A stretch of DNA of 64,000 nucleotides, from contig JAXLQL010000002.1 in NCBI GenBank assembly GCA_046331625.1, positions 1 to 64,000 on the forward strand, in the 5' to 3' direction. Under the pieces are notes generated by a model. It ran no database searches. It was given only the letters and a program-made list of their open reading frames with translations, and was not told the DNA's origin. Shown in pieces: positions 1 through 8,985 of the stretch; the stretch's first letter is position 1, and the number at the start of each line of letters is the position of its first letter. A program made the translations under genes and the position numbers. Origin of the DNA: JAXLQL01 sp046331625. GTDB taxonomy: Bacteria; Acidobacteriota; Terriglobia; Bryobacterales; Bryobacteraceae.

Positions 1-229
1 CTATCGCTTGCACGTTGCGGTGCGCAGATCGAAAGACAAGATCGAAGTATTGGGCATCCGTGACCTCATCCTTCGTGCGCTCGTCCACGATACGGCGAAT
101 TGGCGCGTGGGAGGCGAGAAAGTAATGATTGTCGGCAGCCGAAAGGTTCGCTGTGTTCTGGATCGCCCGCCCGACTCGGTCTGCGGCCCAGCACGCTTCG
201 GCGCGCACTTCAGCAGCAGTACTCGACAT
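1..229 (-). CDS. dpdH: N-terminal fragment of probable DpdH, cut by window edge
   Basis: An open frame starts at an ATG at 229-227 and runs off the left end without a stop, giving about 76 residues (MSSTAAEVRAEACWAADRVG...). It overlaps the end of the upstream gene by 20 nt (that gene's TGA is at 212-210), the tight coupling expected within an operon. I recognise no motif in this short stretch. The name rests on position: in described dpd clusters the order is dpdE-dpdF-dpdG-dpdH. DpdH is one of the restriction-side proteins of the 7-deazaguanine DNA modification system. Confidence that it is a gene is high; confidence in the name is moderate. Confidence 0.6.
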   Translation of the reverse strand, partial: MSSTAAEVRAEACWAADRVGRAIQNTANLSAADNHYFLASHAPIRRIVDERTKDEVTDAQYFDLVFRSAHRNVQAI

Positions 230-1061
230 AGTCGATCCTCCCAGAGAGCAAGGTCTTGCCGTCATTGTACGGTTGCGCGGCCTCGATACTCCACCCTCGA
301 CTGTCTGGGGGGCAGATTAGCCGGATCACGCCGTCGGCATGCAAGTCGATCAAAGCGTGACTCAAGCCCTGTGTGGCGATCCGGCGCTTCCTATCGTAGG
401 CTGCTACAGCCCGGCAGAAGATTTCGCCGCCATCGAGTTCGGCACAGTCGCGCGCTACGCGGCTGAAGAACTCGTCGCCCGAGAGTTTCCGCTCCGTCCC
501 GAAGATCCGGTCCAACCGGCGGCAGACCCGTTCATACGGATTCGGCTGGAACACACCCTCGGAGTCAAACCAGCCGTGCCCCGAATATGGATACCAGCGA
601 TTCAGGCCAGTGTACTTCGGTTTGTTGAAGGCATTCTCAGTCCGCGCCGCGGCAGGACAATCGCGTGCGAAGCCAATTGCCCATTGGTCCCCGTCAAGCT
701 TCTGCGCGCCGTCTGCATTAAGACTGAGCAGGTAGGAGTAAAAAGGTGCGTAGAAGAACTCGATCTCAGTGCTGCCTAGAACCTTGTCATCGAGCACCTC
801 AAGCAGCAATTGACGGGTCGAAAGGTCCTTCTCAAACCGACTCAGGCGGACCACTTGGCTCTCCTCCGTGACGATTCCTAGTTCCTTTGCCGCCCGAATA
901 GTCACTTCGGCCTGTTTGCTGTTTGGGCTCAGGTCAGGTAATCCTTTCGGCTGCAATACGCCGACGAGGTCCGCTCGGCTCCACTCCCGTCGGCCGTAAT
1001 CGCGCAGAACGTCGATCAGCACTTCGAGGCGCGTCGGCGTCACCATGTCATCAGTAAACAT
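210..1061 (-). CDS. dpdG: DpdG-like protein of the 7-deazaguanine DNA restriction cluster
   Basis: 283-residue protein, starting MFTDDMVTPTRLEVLIDVLR. I chose the ATG at 1061 because a GGAG-type ribosome site lies about 7 nt upstream and the start then overlaps the stop of the helicase gene by only 11 nt. A longer frame would reach 1157 deep inside the helicase. The first ~80 residues look like a helical or winged-helix segment; the middle holds an aromatic-rich stretch (TGLNRWYPYSGHGW, then NPYERVCRRLDRIF). No catalytic motif is obvious. The size and the position directly after a RecQ-like and a SNF2-like helicase match DpdG, a protein of unknown biochemistry needed on the restriction side of dpd clusters. 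The next gene overlaps its 3' end. Confidence 0.7.
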   Translation of the reverse strand: MFTDDMVTPTRLEVLIDVLRDYGRREWSRADLVGVLQPKGLPDLSPNSKQAEVTIRAAKELGIVTEESQVVRLSRFEKDLSTRQLLLEVLDDKVLGSTEIEFFYAPFYSYLLSLNADGAQKLDGDQWAIGFARDCPAAARTENAFNKPKYTGLNRWYPYSGHGWFDSEGVFQPNPYERVCRRLDRIFGTERKLSGDEFFSRVARDCAELDGGEIFCRAVAAYDRKRRIATQGLSHALIDLHADGVIRLICPPDSRGWSIEAAQPYNDGKTLLSGRIDYVEYCC

Positions 1062-3483
1062 TCCCGTCTCCTGCAGCGATCCAGCCTTCCGGTGTGACAT
1101 ACGGGCGAATACCCGCCTGATCAAACCACGCCCGACCACGCTCATCCGCCGGATCACACCCCTGACACAGCCAGTGCGTCACGACGCGCCCGGCCGCAAA
1201 GTCCCAAGCCTTCCGATGTACCGGACCCGAGTGAACGACGACGAGTTGCTCTTCCGGCTCTAGCCGAAATGGAGGCTCCCAGCCTGGCACGTCAGCACCG
1301 AGAGGGTCAATGCGGTACGGCGCCGGATCCCCACCAAACGCTTCTCTCGCCAACGCCAAGAGTGCCGGTACTGCTTCCTCACGGCAGGTGAAGCGTCGGA
1401 CTCGCTTTACTTGAGCCGCCCGCCGCATCCACCGCGCCAGCGGATGCGGTGTGCTGGAGGGCCACAGTGCCGGAATTCCTCCCACAACCTCCCGTCGGGG
1501 CAGCGATGCTGGCGACGGCGGCACCGGCAACGCCGGACACTCATCAGCAGTCCGATTGTTGGCGCGACAGCCATCGCAACCGCCGCAGACACGCAGCGTT
1601 TCTCTCCCATACATTCTCGCGAGCGCCACACAGAGTCGCTCCCCGGCGAATGCATAGCATTTTATGCGTGCTAATCCAGCATCGAGGACGCGCAACTCTT
1701 CGTCCCTGACTGCACCAATTAATGCCGTAATATCGGGAGACTCCGGCGGGAACTTCAACTCAAGCCACGCCCATTCAATTTGTTCGTCCTCGCTGGTCTC
1801 CCGCCGCAGGTCAATAAGGTCGATCCGGCCGGCGCGATACAACTGCAGCAGCAACCGCTTGTTCCATCGCACATTCTCCTCATACGTCCTCGTGCCTACC
1901 AGATCGTCTCGTTTCGTGCGTACGTTGACCCGGTAAACGTGGCGCCGGACGTCAATCGCTTCCCGCGTACGCCAGAGCGCCTCCCAGCGTTTTTGGATCG
2001 TTTCCGGACGCAACAGGGTCGGCCCCATCCCGTCGGCAACCGCCTCGTCTCGGGGCGTCGTCGCCAACACACTGATCGCCGAATAGCCGTCACGGCCGGT
2101 CCGCCCTACCTCTTGGTAGAAGCGATCAAGATCTTCCGGCAGGCATGCGTGCACGACGCTGCGGATATCCGCCTTGTCAACACCCAAGCCAAACGCCGAC
2201 GTCGCGACCATAACGTCGATTTCGTCCTGGCGCCACCGTGTCAACAGGCGGCGACGTTCTACGGGAGGTGTTTCGCCGGTGAAGCATTCAATCCGCCGAA
2301 AACCCTGGCTGCGGAATCGGTCCCGCCATGATTGCGCGTCATCGACGCGGGTGGTGTATAGGATCGTCGGGCGAGGCAGTCTCCAGAGGCACTCCTGGAT
2401 CGCGCCGTCTCGTTCCTGCTGGCTCGCGAAGCGTTTGGCATAATATGTTGGCTCAGGACGCAGTCGCTGGCTGATGAGCTCGACCCATTGCTCCGAGGGA
2501 AACAACTGCGCCAAACCGGAGCGGCATGCAGCGGTGAACGTGGCAGACAGGAGAACGGTCTTGAACGGCGGTGTCACCCGAATTCGCCACTGCTTCCATA
2601 GCGCTGAGAACAACTGGAAGTCGACCCGGAAGTAGATTCCCCAGGTCCCGACCATGTGCGCCTCGTCGATCACGATATTGCTGAGCCGGCCCTCGGCGGC
2701 CAACTGGTCCAGGACCAAACGTAACCTGCCCGAGACGCAGGCTTCCGGTGAGCAGAAAACGAGCCTCGTGCTGCCGGTTCGTACCGCCTCGGCAACCGAC
2801 TGCGGCGAGAAATCTGGGTCATCAGCGGCAAAATATCGCGGTTCCAACGGGCGCATACCAGGCAGCGCCATGGCGCTGCGGTACTGGTCAATCGCGAGCG
2901 CCACAGTGGGGACCACAACCAACGTCAGCCCGGCAGAGAACCGCGCCAGAAACTGAAAGCACAAACTCTTGCCCGATCCGGTCGGCAGCGCCACCAGAAC
3001 GGTAGATCCTGCCGGTGCCTCATGCACCTTCCAACAAGCCTCTTTCAGCGCCTGTGACTTCCAATGCGAATACCCGAAGGACTGTGCAACGTAGCTCTCG
3101 GCTGGCACCGCCTCGTTCGGCACACGCAGGTGGGCCGGAGCATCGAGGCCGGCAGCAGTATCAAGACGACTGCGGTCGAGCCACGTTGGTACCCACGGAC
3201 TCGCCAGCAACCGCGACGCCGCATCGACGCGCAACCCTGCCGACCTCAGTGGAGACATAAGGGCATCGGGCACATCGGGACAAAGCACGTGTGCGCCCGT
3301 GTTGCGGACTGCTTGCCGGACCAGAACGGCCTCGTCCGAACCGAAGGACCCACTCCAGGCCTGGCCCAAGCGCCAGACCGGGTAATCAGCACCGAGCGGC
3401 GTGGCGGGGCGGGGCAGGTTCTGGAGGACTGCTGGGCTTTGCGTGGCTAACGCTCGGGCAAGCAGATCTAAAGCGTCGCTCAC
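1051..3483 (-). CDS. dpdF: RecQ-like helicase DpdF
   Basis: 810 residues, GTG start; its GTGA overlaps the stop of the upstream SNF2 helicase gene. Superfamily 2 helicase motifs are complete: Walker A ALPTGSGKS (about 165-173), DEAH (about 273-276), LLSAT (motif III), ATSAFGLGVDKADIR (motif V) and QEVGRTGRDG (motif VI). After the helicase core there is a RecQ-like zinc-type cysteine cluster (VCGGCDGCRANNRTADEC). The roughly 150 N-terminal residues before the helicase core are longer than in housekeeping RecQ. Together with the neighbouring SNF2 protein and DpdG this fits DpdF, a DNA-acting motor thought to serve discrimination or restriction of DNA lacking the 7-deazaguanine mark. An ordinary RecQ paralogue is less likely because of the operon and the N-terminal extension. 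Confidence 0.8.
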   Translation of the reverse strand: MSDALDLLARALATQSPAVLQNLPRPATPLGADYPVWRLGQAWSGSFGSDEAVLVRQAVRNTGAHVLCPDVPDALMSPLRSAGLRVDAASRLLASPWVPTWLDRSRLDTAAGLDAPAHLRVPNEAVPAESYVAQSFGYSHWKSQALKEACWKVHEAPAGSTVLVALPTGSGKSLCFQFLARFSAGLTLVVVPTVALAIDQYRSAMALPGMRPLEPRYFAADDPDFSPQSVAEAVRTGSTRLVFCSPEACVSGRLRLVLDQLAAEGRLSNIVIDEAHMVGTWGIYFRVDFQLFSALWKQWRIRVTPPFKTVLLSATFTAACRSGLAQLFPSEQWVELISQRLRPEPTYYAKRFASQQERDGAIQECLWRLPRPTILYTTRVDDAQSWRDRFRSQGFRRIECFTGETPPVERRRLLTRWRQDEIDVMVATSAFGLGVDKADIRSVVHACLPEDLDRFYQEVGRTGRDGYSAISVLATTPRDEAVADGMGPTLLRPETIQKRWEALWRTREAIDVRRHVYRVNVRTKRDDLVGTRTYEENVRWNKRLLLQLYRAGRIDLIDLRRETSEDEQIEWAWLELKFPPESPDITALIGAVRDEELRVLDAGLARIKCYAFAGERLCVALARMYGRETLRVCGGCDGCRANNRTADECPALPVPPSPASLPRREVVGGIPALWPSSTPHPLARWMRRAAQVKRVRRFTCREEAVPALLALAREAFGGDPAPYRIDPLGADVPGWEPPFRLEPEEQLVVVHSGPVHRKAWDFAAGRVVTHWLCQGCDPADERGRAWFDQAGIRPYVTPEGWIAAGDGNVY

Positions 3484-6400
3484 GCATACCTCACAAGATT
3501 ATGGTTCACGGCAAGGAAACCCGCCGCCTCCTCACTGACCCGCCAGTCCGTGATTGCAGCAATGAGGGCCTCCAAAGTAGCGGCCTCGCCGAGGGACACC
3601 GGCGTAGCCTGCTCCCGGAACTTCCGGGCCGACGCGGACCAGCGGGTCTTGATCTCCTCGACCGGAGACAGTCGCTGCCGGAACCGCTCTGTCGCAAGCT
3701 CAGTGGCTTTCGTAGACAACTCCAGCACTGTGGTCGTCCAGATACTCCGGGGCAGGAGGGCGTCAAGACCAACCTCACGCTCCTTCCACAAATTGACCCA
3801 CGCCTTGCCCTTGTTCTGCGGTGTCAACGACTGCCGCAGGGAGTGGAGCGCACTCGCATCGCTCTCTTGGCCATCAACATCGATAAAGATGTGAATTGGT
3901 GCTGACGGGAAGAACGACAGGACCAAGTTGGTGAGGTCGGTTCGTCCACCCAGGTGTTCAAGATTGGGCTCGCAGGAAAAGACAAACTCAAAACCAGCCC
4001 ACGGCGCGCGCCCAGCGGCCCGACACTGCACCGCGTACGTCCGAAACGCGGGGTGACGCTGCGCCGCTCTGGAGATGGCATCGAAAAACGGATTCCCGAT
4101 TTGGAAGAATGCGCGATCAACTCTGAGTTGCGCAACATCCCGCCGAAATGTGCCGCAAACGGTGCCGCTGGCGTCAGCGGGCAGAATGCCCGGTCGAACC
4201 GCATCCAATTGAAATTCCCACAGGCCTGCCGGCGAGCGTTCGTCGGCGTAAGGTCGCGCGGCCTTGGATTTTGCGACGCTCTGGTAGTACTCCACAAAGG
4301 TCGCCTCTAGCGCCCGTTCGACTTCTGGTCGGCTACGGACCGACAAGAACCGCTGTGCTCGGTCCTCGTCAAAAGACGCCCAATCAAGCAGGGCGTCGTA
4401 TTCGTCCCGAGCGCGTTCATTCCGCGCGACTTCACCGAGGCCAGGGATTGCGGCAACCAACCCCTCCACGCCAACCGCAAGCGCGGCACTGACCAGTTGC
4501 GATTCCTGTTGCCTCAGCGAGAACTCAAGGCCGCTGACCGATTCTTGATACACATTCAAACCTTCGTCATAGCAGCGGATGAGTGCTTCCTCGACCGTCC
4601 CGGAGGGACATATCACGACCGACGTTACATCGCTACGGAACCGCGTTCGGCCAATTCGATCAAGTCGGCCAATACGCTGCTCCACCCGGGAGATCTGCCA
4701 AGGGGTGTCATAGTGCACCACGGCGTCCGCAAACTCGAAGTTCCGCCCCTCTCCTCCCGTCTCATCGCTGACGAGAATTCGGGTGGCGGGGTCACGCCGG
4801 AATCGGCTTGCGGCTTCCTCTTTCTGTTCCCGGCTCATATCTGCTCGGAACGACGCGACCGAAGCCTCGCCGATCTGTGTGGCGAGAGCCACCGCTACCT
4901 CCTCCGCCAGATTCGGGTGTCCGGCGAAGACGAGGAGTTTTGCACTGCGGTCCCGTAACCACCATTGCCGCAGGACCGTGGTCAGCTGTCGATACCGTGC
5001 TTCTTGCTCCTTGGACTCGTTCCACAGGGTCAAGGCGTTGATAGCCGTGTCGAGTAGGTATCGATCGAGGATCGAGGTCGCCGCCGTCTGTAGCAGGGCA
5101 ATGTAGTCCTGCCACTCCTCGTACCCGAGCAGTGGCCCGAGCGATAAGAAGTCGCGGCCCTTTTGGTTCAGCCGCCCTGGCGGCGTCTGGGCAAGTCCGC
5201 GCAACAATTCGAGGGCGCAATCGCTGGAAGCCATGCTTTGCCACACTGTTCGCGCCAGTGTAATGAGCAAGTCCGGATCCTTCCGCTCACGCCAAGCTGC
5301 AGCAAGAAGCGACTCCACGGCATCGATGGCATTGCGCTCCAAGTCTCCCGGCGGATAGGGCCGTAGGTCGCGGCGGCGGGTCACCGCGTCAATCTTCGCG
5401 TCGCGCTGGAGGGGCGCGCGCCGGTTACGCAGAATCCGGCGGTAGACCCGGTATCGGTCGGCCATATAGTCGACGATTTGCTGGCCGATGGCAGCGGGTT
5501 CAGGACCAGCGGCGACCAGTTTGTCGTACAACTTCGCCAACTGCCGATCGCTGGCTAAGATTGGTAACTCCAGCAGTCGGCGCGCTTGCCGAACTACGTC
5601 CTCTGGCGTGTAGTCTCCGCTCTTGATGCCGTGCAGTCTAATAATAAGCGGTTGCAGGCGCCGACTGAGCGGCGCCTGACTCTCGAACAGGTCCCGAAAC
5701 GCCGCCACTGCTTGCGGCGAACTCGCGTCGAACTTGTCCGGCTCCAGTAGCGCAAGCAACTTGAAATACTCGTCCTCGCGCTGTTGGGCGGGGATTGCGC
5801 TCAGGAGCAGCAGCGATCGGCAGCGGCGAGACACCGAGGCAGCAAACTCGTAGAGTACCGGCGCGGTCAGTAGATGATGGCACTCATCGATCACGACCAG
5901 GTCCCAGGGTGCTCGAAGCAACGGTTCTGCCGCGAACTGCAATACCTGCCCCATTGAAACAATCACGTGGCGGATTGTGTCCCAGCGGATGCTCGATTCG
6001 GAATGGAGATCGAGGAGTGTGAAGATCTGGCCCCCGAACTTTGAGTAGATTTCGCAGAACCATTGCTGCGTCAAAGTGCCGGGACAGATAACGAGGACGC
6101 GTGCGCCGGGATTGCCCGTTAGCAGGTCGTGAATGACTACGCCAGCCTCGATCGTTTTGCCCAGGCCCACTTCGTCAGCCAGAATGTATCGCCGTCGTCG
6201 GTCATCCAACACCGTCCCTGCAACAAAGGCTTGATGCGGATGCAGGTCGACTCGTGCGGCCAGTAACGCCGCCAATTTCCCGCCTTGGCGGAGGTTGTGT
6301 GCGCAAGTGTTCCGGAAAGCTTCGCGTATCCGGAACTGCAGTAGGTGCTCGATTTCGCGAACCGCTAAACGCGAACTGGGTGTGGGCAACGAGGTCGCCG

Positions 6401-6713
6401 GAACCGGGTCCAGTTCCGTCTCACTACAGACAGCCGTGGCTCCGCTCTCATAACTGACCTCGTACGCGTACCGTCCGCTCTCGCCGTCCTGCAGGGCCCG
6501 GATTACCTGGCATGTGCCAAGCGGGCCCTGGCACCGGCGCCCTTTCTCCAGAAGCACCAGCGTAAGGAAACCCTGCTCGATGGCTGTCCGGGCGAAAACC
6601 TGTTCCGCCTCGTCGCCAGTCAACTCAAAAAAAGAGATAGTTAAGGTTCCGTTATTGAGGGCGACGACCCGCCCCTCTCCAAACTGCTCGTGCCGCACCA
6701 ATCGCTTGACCAT
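3480..6713 (-). CDS. dpdE: SNF2-family helicase/translocase DpdE
   Basis: 1077 residues, ATG at 6713. The N-terminus (VKRLVRHEQFGEGRVVAL) resembles the small barrel domain that opens many SNF2/RapA-type proteins. The motor follows: Walker A ADEVGLGKT (about 179-187), DECH box (about 276-279), LVFAGH, and a motif V/VI block with SDETGGEGRNFEFA and RVEQRIGRLDRIGR, the arginine-finger region typical of SNF2/RapA ATPases. The C-terminal ~350 residues are helical and unassigned. First gene of the overlapping set dpdE-dpdF-dpdG-dpdH; a likely promoter lies in the 218-bp gap upstream. DpdE is the SNF2-like motor of the 7-deazaguanine DNA restriction cluster. A stand-alone RapA-like ATPase is the alternative, but the operon argues against it. 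Confidence 0.8.
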   Translation of the reverse strand: MVKRLVRHEQFGEGRVVALNNGTLTISFFELTGDEAEQVFARTAIEQGFLTLVLLEKGRRCQGPLGTCQVIRALQDGESGRYAYEVSYESGATAVCSETELDPVPATSLPTPSSRLAVREIEHLLQFRIREAFRNTCAHNLRQGGKLAALLAARVDLHPHQAFVAGTVLDDRRRRYILADEVGLGKTIEAGVVIHDLLTGNPGARVLVICPGTLTQQWFCEIYSKFGGQIFTLLDLHSESSIRWDTIRHVIVSMGQVLQFAAEPLLRAPWDLVVIDECHHLLTAPVLYEFAASVSRRCRSLLLLSAIPAQQREDEYFKLLALLEPDKFDASSPQAVAAFRDLFESQAPLSRRLQPLIIRLHGIKSGDYTPEDVVRQARRLLELPILASDRQLAKLYDKLVAAGPEPAAIGQQIVDYMADRYRVYRRILRNRRAPLQRDAKIDAVTRRRDLRPYPPGDLERNAIDAVESLLAAAWRERKDPDLLITLARTVWQSMASSDCALELLRGLAQTPPGRLNQKGRDFLSLGPLLGYEEWQDYIALLQTAATSILDRYLLDTAINALTLWNESKEQEARYRQLTTVLRQWWLRDRSAKLLVFAGHPNLAEEVAVALATQIGEASVASFRADMSREQKEEAASRFRRDPATRILVSDETGGEGRNFEFADAVVHYDTPWQISRVEQRIGRLDRIGRTRFRSDVTSVVICPSGTVEEALIRCYDEGLNVYQESVSGLEFSLRQQESQLVSAALAVGVEGLVAAIPGLGEVARNERARDEYDALLDWASFDEDRAQRFLSVRSRPEVERALEATFVEYYQSVAKSKAARPYADERSPAGLWEFQLDAVRPGILPADASGTVCGTFRRDVAQLRVDRAFFQIGNPFFDAISRAAQRHPAFRTYAVQCRAAGRAPWAGFEFVFSCEPNLEHLGGRTDLTNLVLSFFPSAPIHIFIDVDGQESDASALHSLRQSLTPQNKGKAWVNLWKEREVGLDALLPRSIWTTTVLELSTKATELATERFRQRLSPVEEIKTRWSASARKFREQATPVSLGEAATLEALIAAITDWRVSEEAAGFLAVNHNLVRYA

Positions 6714-6745
6714 GGAAGAGCCGTTCCCATCGGGCGCAAATTTCC

Positions 6746-6763
6746 AGTGTTCTTTATAACACT
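6746..6763 (-). promoter_or_regulatory. Inverted repeat with TATAAA-like core upstream of dpdE
   Basis: AGTGTTCTTTATAACACT has 6-bp arms (AGTGTT/AACACT), 33 bp upstream of the dpdE ATG. Read on the minus strand its centre is TTATAAAG, a plausible -10 element, so a repressor on the arms would cover the promoter. The site sits in the only sizeable gap of the cluster, where the promoter of the dpd operon is expected. Inferred from sequence only. Confidence 0.35.
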
Positions 6764-6931
6764 AATCGCGGGTTGCGATGATCCTTCAGAGAGGGCGACG
6801 TACTACGCGACCGGTGCACCAAAAGCGATACATCGTGCCTGATCCGCTAAGGTTGAATCGATGCCGATCTCCGGCCAGGTCCCGACGTGGCGGGCCAAGG
6901 AATCGATCGAACATATCGAACATCGGACGTA

Positions 6932-8080
6932 TCAGTGGGGCGACGCCGCTTGCGTCGAATGACGAAGGCGCCGCTCCAGTTCCCGGCAAACCTCCGCTGC
7001 CGGGCCCGCTCGGGTGCCATCGCCCAAGAGCGTGAGCAGTTCAGCCCATGTTAGCACCGCCAATCCCGATGCGACTTCCTCAAGGCGGGCCACTTCGCGG
7101 TGTGGCAACGAACGCCTCAGTTCAGTTGCATCTTGGTAGCGTGACATCAATTGAGTGTAGGCCCGCGTCGGTTGGCGGTCGCGAACAAACATCCAGAAAA
7201 TCGGTCGCTGTTTGCCACAGAACTCCAGAAGGCAGTCGATGTTGCGTGCGATCTGGTTGCGCTCTGGATCGTAGGTCGTACTGAGCGAAACGTCGGAGCC
7301 GAGTTTAGCCTCGACGTAGACCGCGTAACCGCGGCCCTCGAAGGAGATATCAATTTCGGACGGGCCCTCAACCGGATTCATGTCCAGGCTCCGCTCGCGC
7401 CAGGTGAGAATTTCCGACGCCCGCATCCGTTCGCGGCTTGACGCCTCATATGCTTTAGGCGCGGCGACAACGTTCCAGAGTCGGATGACGGGGTGGTCTG
7501 CCGGGTCCACTGAGGTGACGCCGGTCAAGTTCAGGAGCGCAGGCCACCACTTCGAGGCCGGGACGGACTCCAGCAACTGGAAGAAGTTCCAAGTGACGTA
7601 GTCCTCGCTGTTCTCCGAGTGAAGAATGCGCTCCATGTCGCCGCGCTTCCGAGCCTTCGGCGAAGCCATTAATTTGGGAAGATCGAGGATCGGGAAGGAG
7701 GGAACAACCACATCAGACAGTTGTTTCTGGGCGGTATGAATCGTTGCTGGGGGAACTGGAGACGAGCCTGTTGCAAGGTGCGCGTCATTCTTTGCGCGTA
7801 TAACGGCGTGCCAGTGATCCAGATCGGTTGTGGGGTGTGCTGGCGCAGGGAAATCATACTCGGCCGCCGCGCGTATTTCTGAGGCCAGCGGAATTCTTCC
7901 TGCGGACTCCTGGAAGTCCGTTGCGTAACGCAGTTCGACCGCACCGGGCACGGAGTAGTCTCTGACGCTCCAGGAAGTCTCACTCGGCCCTTTGTGAAAG
8001 AAGAACACAAACGTGTTCGGAGCGACGAGTCTGTTATACAGCAGTCGGCGCTTGCTGTCCGGCAGCATGGAGGGAAGCAC
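6932..8080 (-). CDS. Predicted PD-(D/E)XK-fold nuclease upstream of the dpd cluster
   Basis: 382 residues from a GTG at 8080; an in-frame ATG at 8068 is possible, and neither has a clear ribosome site. The C-terminal third contains SEIDISFEGRGYAVYVEAKLGSD (E242, D244 and E258-A-K260), the D-(x)n-ExK spacing of the PD-(D/E)XK nuclease core. A helix with acidic residues (ENSEDYVTWNFFQLLE, about 156-171) sits further upstream, as in many such nucleases. The N-terminal half is unassigned. It reads toward dpdE with a 218-bp gap, so it may be separately transcribed. I know of no nuclease of this type in the canonical dpdA-K set. It could be an accessory restriction effector or an unrelated defence gene in the same island. 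Confidence 0.6.
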   Translation of the reverse strand: MLPSMLPDSKRRLLYNRLVAPNTFVFFFHKGPSETSWSVRDYSVPGAVELRYATDFQESAGRIPLASEIRAAAEYDFPAPAHPTTDLDHWHAVIRAKNDAHLATGSSPVPPATIHTAQKQLSDVVVPSFPILDLPKLMASPKARKRGDMERILHSENSEDYVTWNFFQLLESVPASKWWPALLNLTGVTSVDPADHPVIRLWNVVAAPKAYEASSRERMRASEILTWRERSLDMNPVEGPSEIDISFEGRGYAVYVEAKLGSDVSLSTTYDPERNQIARNIDCLLEFCGKQRPIFWMFVRDRQPTRAYTQLMSRYQDATELRRSLPHREVARLEEVASGLAVLTWAELLTLLGDGTRAGPAAEVCRELERRLRHSTQAASPH

Positions 8081-8339
8081 CAGTTTAACGGATTGCGTTC
8101 AGAGATCGGATGGTCCAGGGTTCAACAGGGTTCAACTTTCCGGGTGCCATCAACGGTGCGGCCAGCCTGCACGCCCCGGTAGATGCCTTCTCGACTAAGC
8201 CCCTGGAACCGCCGGCGCGACCAGGTGTTAGCCGGTGACTCCACCGTCAATTTCGTCAATTTCGCATCAGCCTCGGGCGACTGTGCCGCTTTGCCGCTGC
8301 CTAAAAGGCATTCTCTCGATTGACGACTAACTCCCAAGG

Positions 8340-8975
8340 TAAGCCACTGGTTTCACCAGTGAGACTGGAACAGGTTTGACCGTCGCGGGAGTGAGCGCGG
8401 CGTAGAATCCTCCCTCAAGTGGCTTGATGAACCACGAAAGAGAGGATTCATGTCAGAGATATACAAGAGCCTAGCCCACTCCAAATGGGACTGCAAGTAT
8501 CACGTAGTGTTCGTTCCGAAACGACGCCGGAAGGCGTTGTTCGGACAGGCACGGCAGCAACTCGGAAAGATCTTCCACGAGTTGGCGCGACAGAAGGAGT
8601 GCGAAATTCTGGAAGGGCACCTGATGCCCGACCACGTGCACATGTGCATCGCGATTCCACCCAAACACCCGGTGGCCTCGGTGATCGGATTTCTGAAAGG
8701 AAAGAGCGCGATTGCCGTGGCGCGAATGCGCGGAAAGGAGCGGAACTTCACCGGCGAACATTTGTGGGCACGCGGCTACGCCGTGTCCACCGTCGGCTTC
8801 GAACTGGAAGCCGTGCGCAAATACATCCGCGAGCAGGAGGCCGCGGATGGTGACAAGGGTCAATTCTGACCAAACACTTTGAGGCGCGCTTGGCGCGACG
8901 CCTAGACCAGACACTCAACCGCCTTTGAGGCGGCCCAACTCATCAAGCCACCCGCTACGCGGGGGGTGTCTGACT
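8340..8975 (+). mobile_element. IS200-type insertion sequence
   Basis: A single HUH transposase gene is flanked by hairpins rather than terminal inverted repeats, as in the IS200/IS605 family. The left hairpin has arms CACTGGT (8345-8351) and ACCAGTG (8355-8361) with a 3-nt loop. On the right are CCGCC-TTTGA-GGCGG (8919-8933) and CCCGC-TAC-GCGGG (8951-8963). A GTGG/CCAC pairing just upstream of the transposase start could sequester the start region, as known for IS200. No tnpB is present. The ends are estimates, because this family makes no target duplication. Confidence 0.75.
8450..8869 (+). CDS. tnpA: IS200/IS605-family transposase TnpA
   Basis: 139 residues, the usual length for the Y1 single-strand transposase of IS200. 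The HUH metal-binding motif is MPDHVHMC (H62 and H64), and the catalytic tyrosine is Y125 in VRKYIREQE near the C-terminus. The body between them (HPVASVIGFLKGKSAIAVAR; ...HLWARGYAVSTVG) follows the family pattern. The frame is intact, so the protein may be active. The enzyme cuts and joins single-stranded DNA at the hairpin ends. It separates the nuclease/dpd island from the Oar-like receptor and so marks one edge of the accessory region. Confidence 0.92.
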   Translation: MSEIYKSLAHSKWDCKYHVVFVPKRRRKALFGQARQQLGKIFHELARQKECEILEGHLMPDHVHMCIAIPPKHPVASVIGFLKGKSAIAVARMRGKERNFTGEHLWARGYAVSTVGFELEAVRKYIREQEAADGDKGQF

Positions 8976-8985
8976 GATCGTCTAC

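Noticed and set aside
8122..8337. Small helix-turn-helix-like frame upstream of the nuclease gene
   Set aside because: The text LSREGIYRGVQAGRTVDG recalls excisionase-type proteins, but there is no ribosome site and the rest is not convincing.
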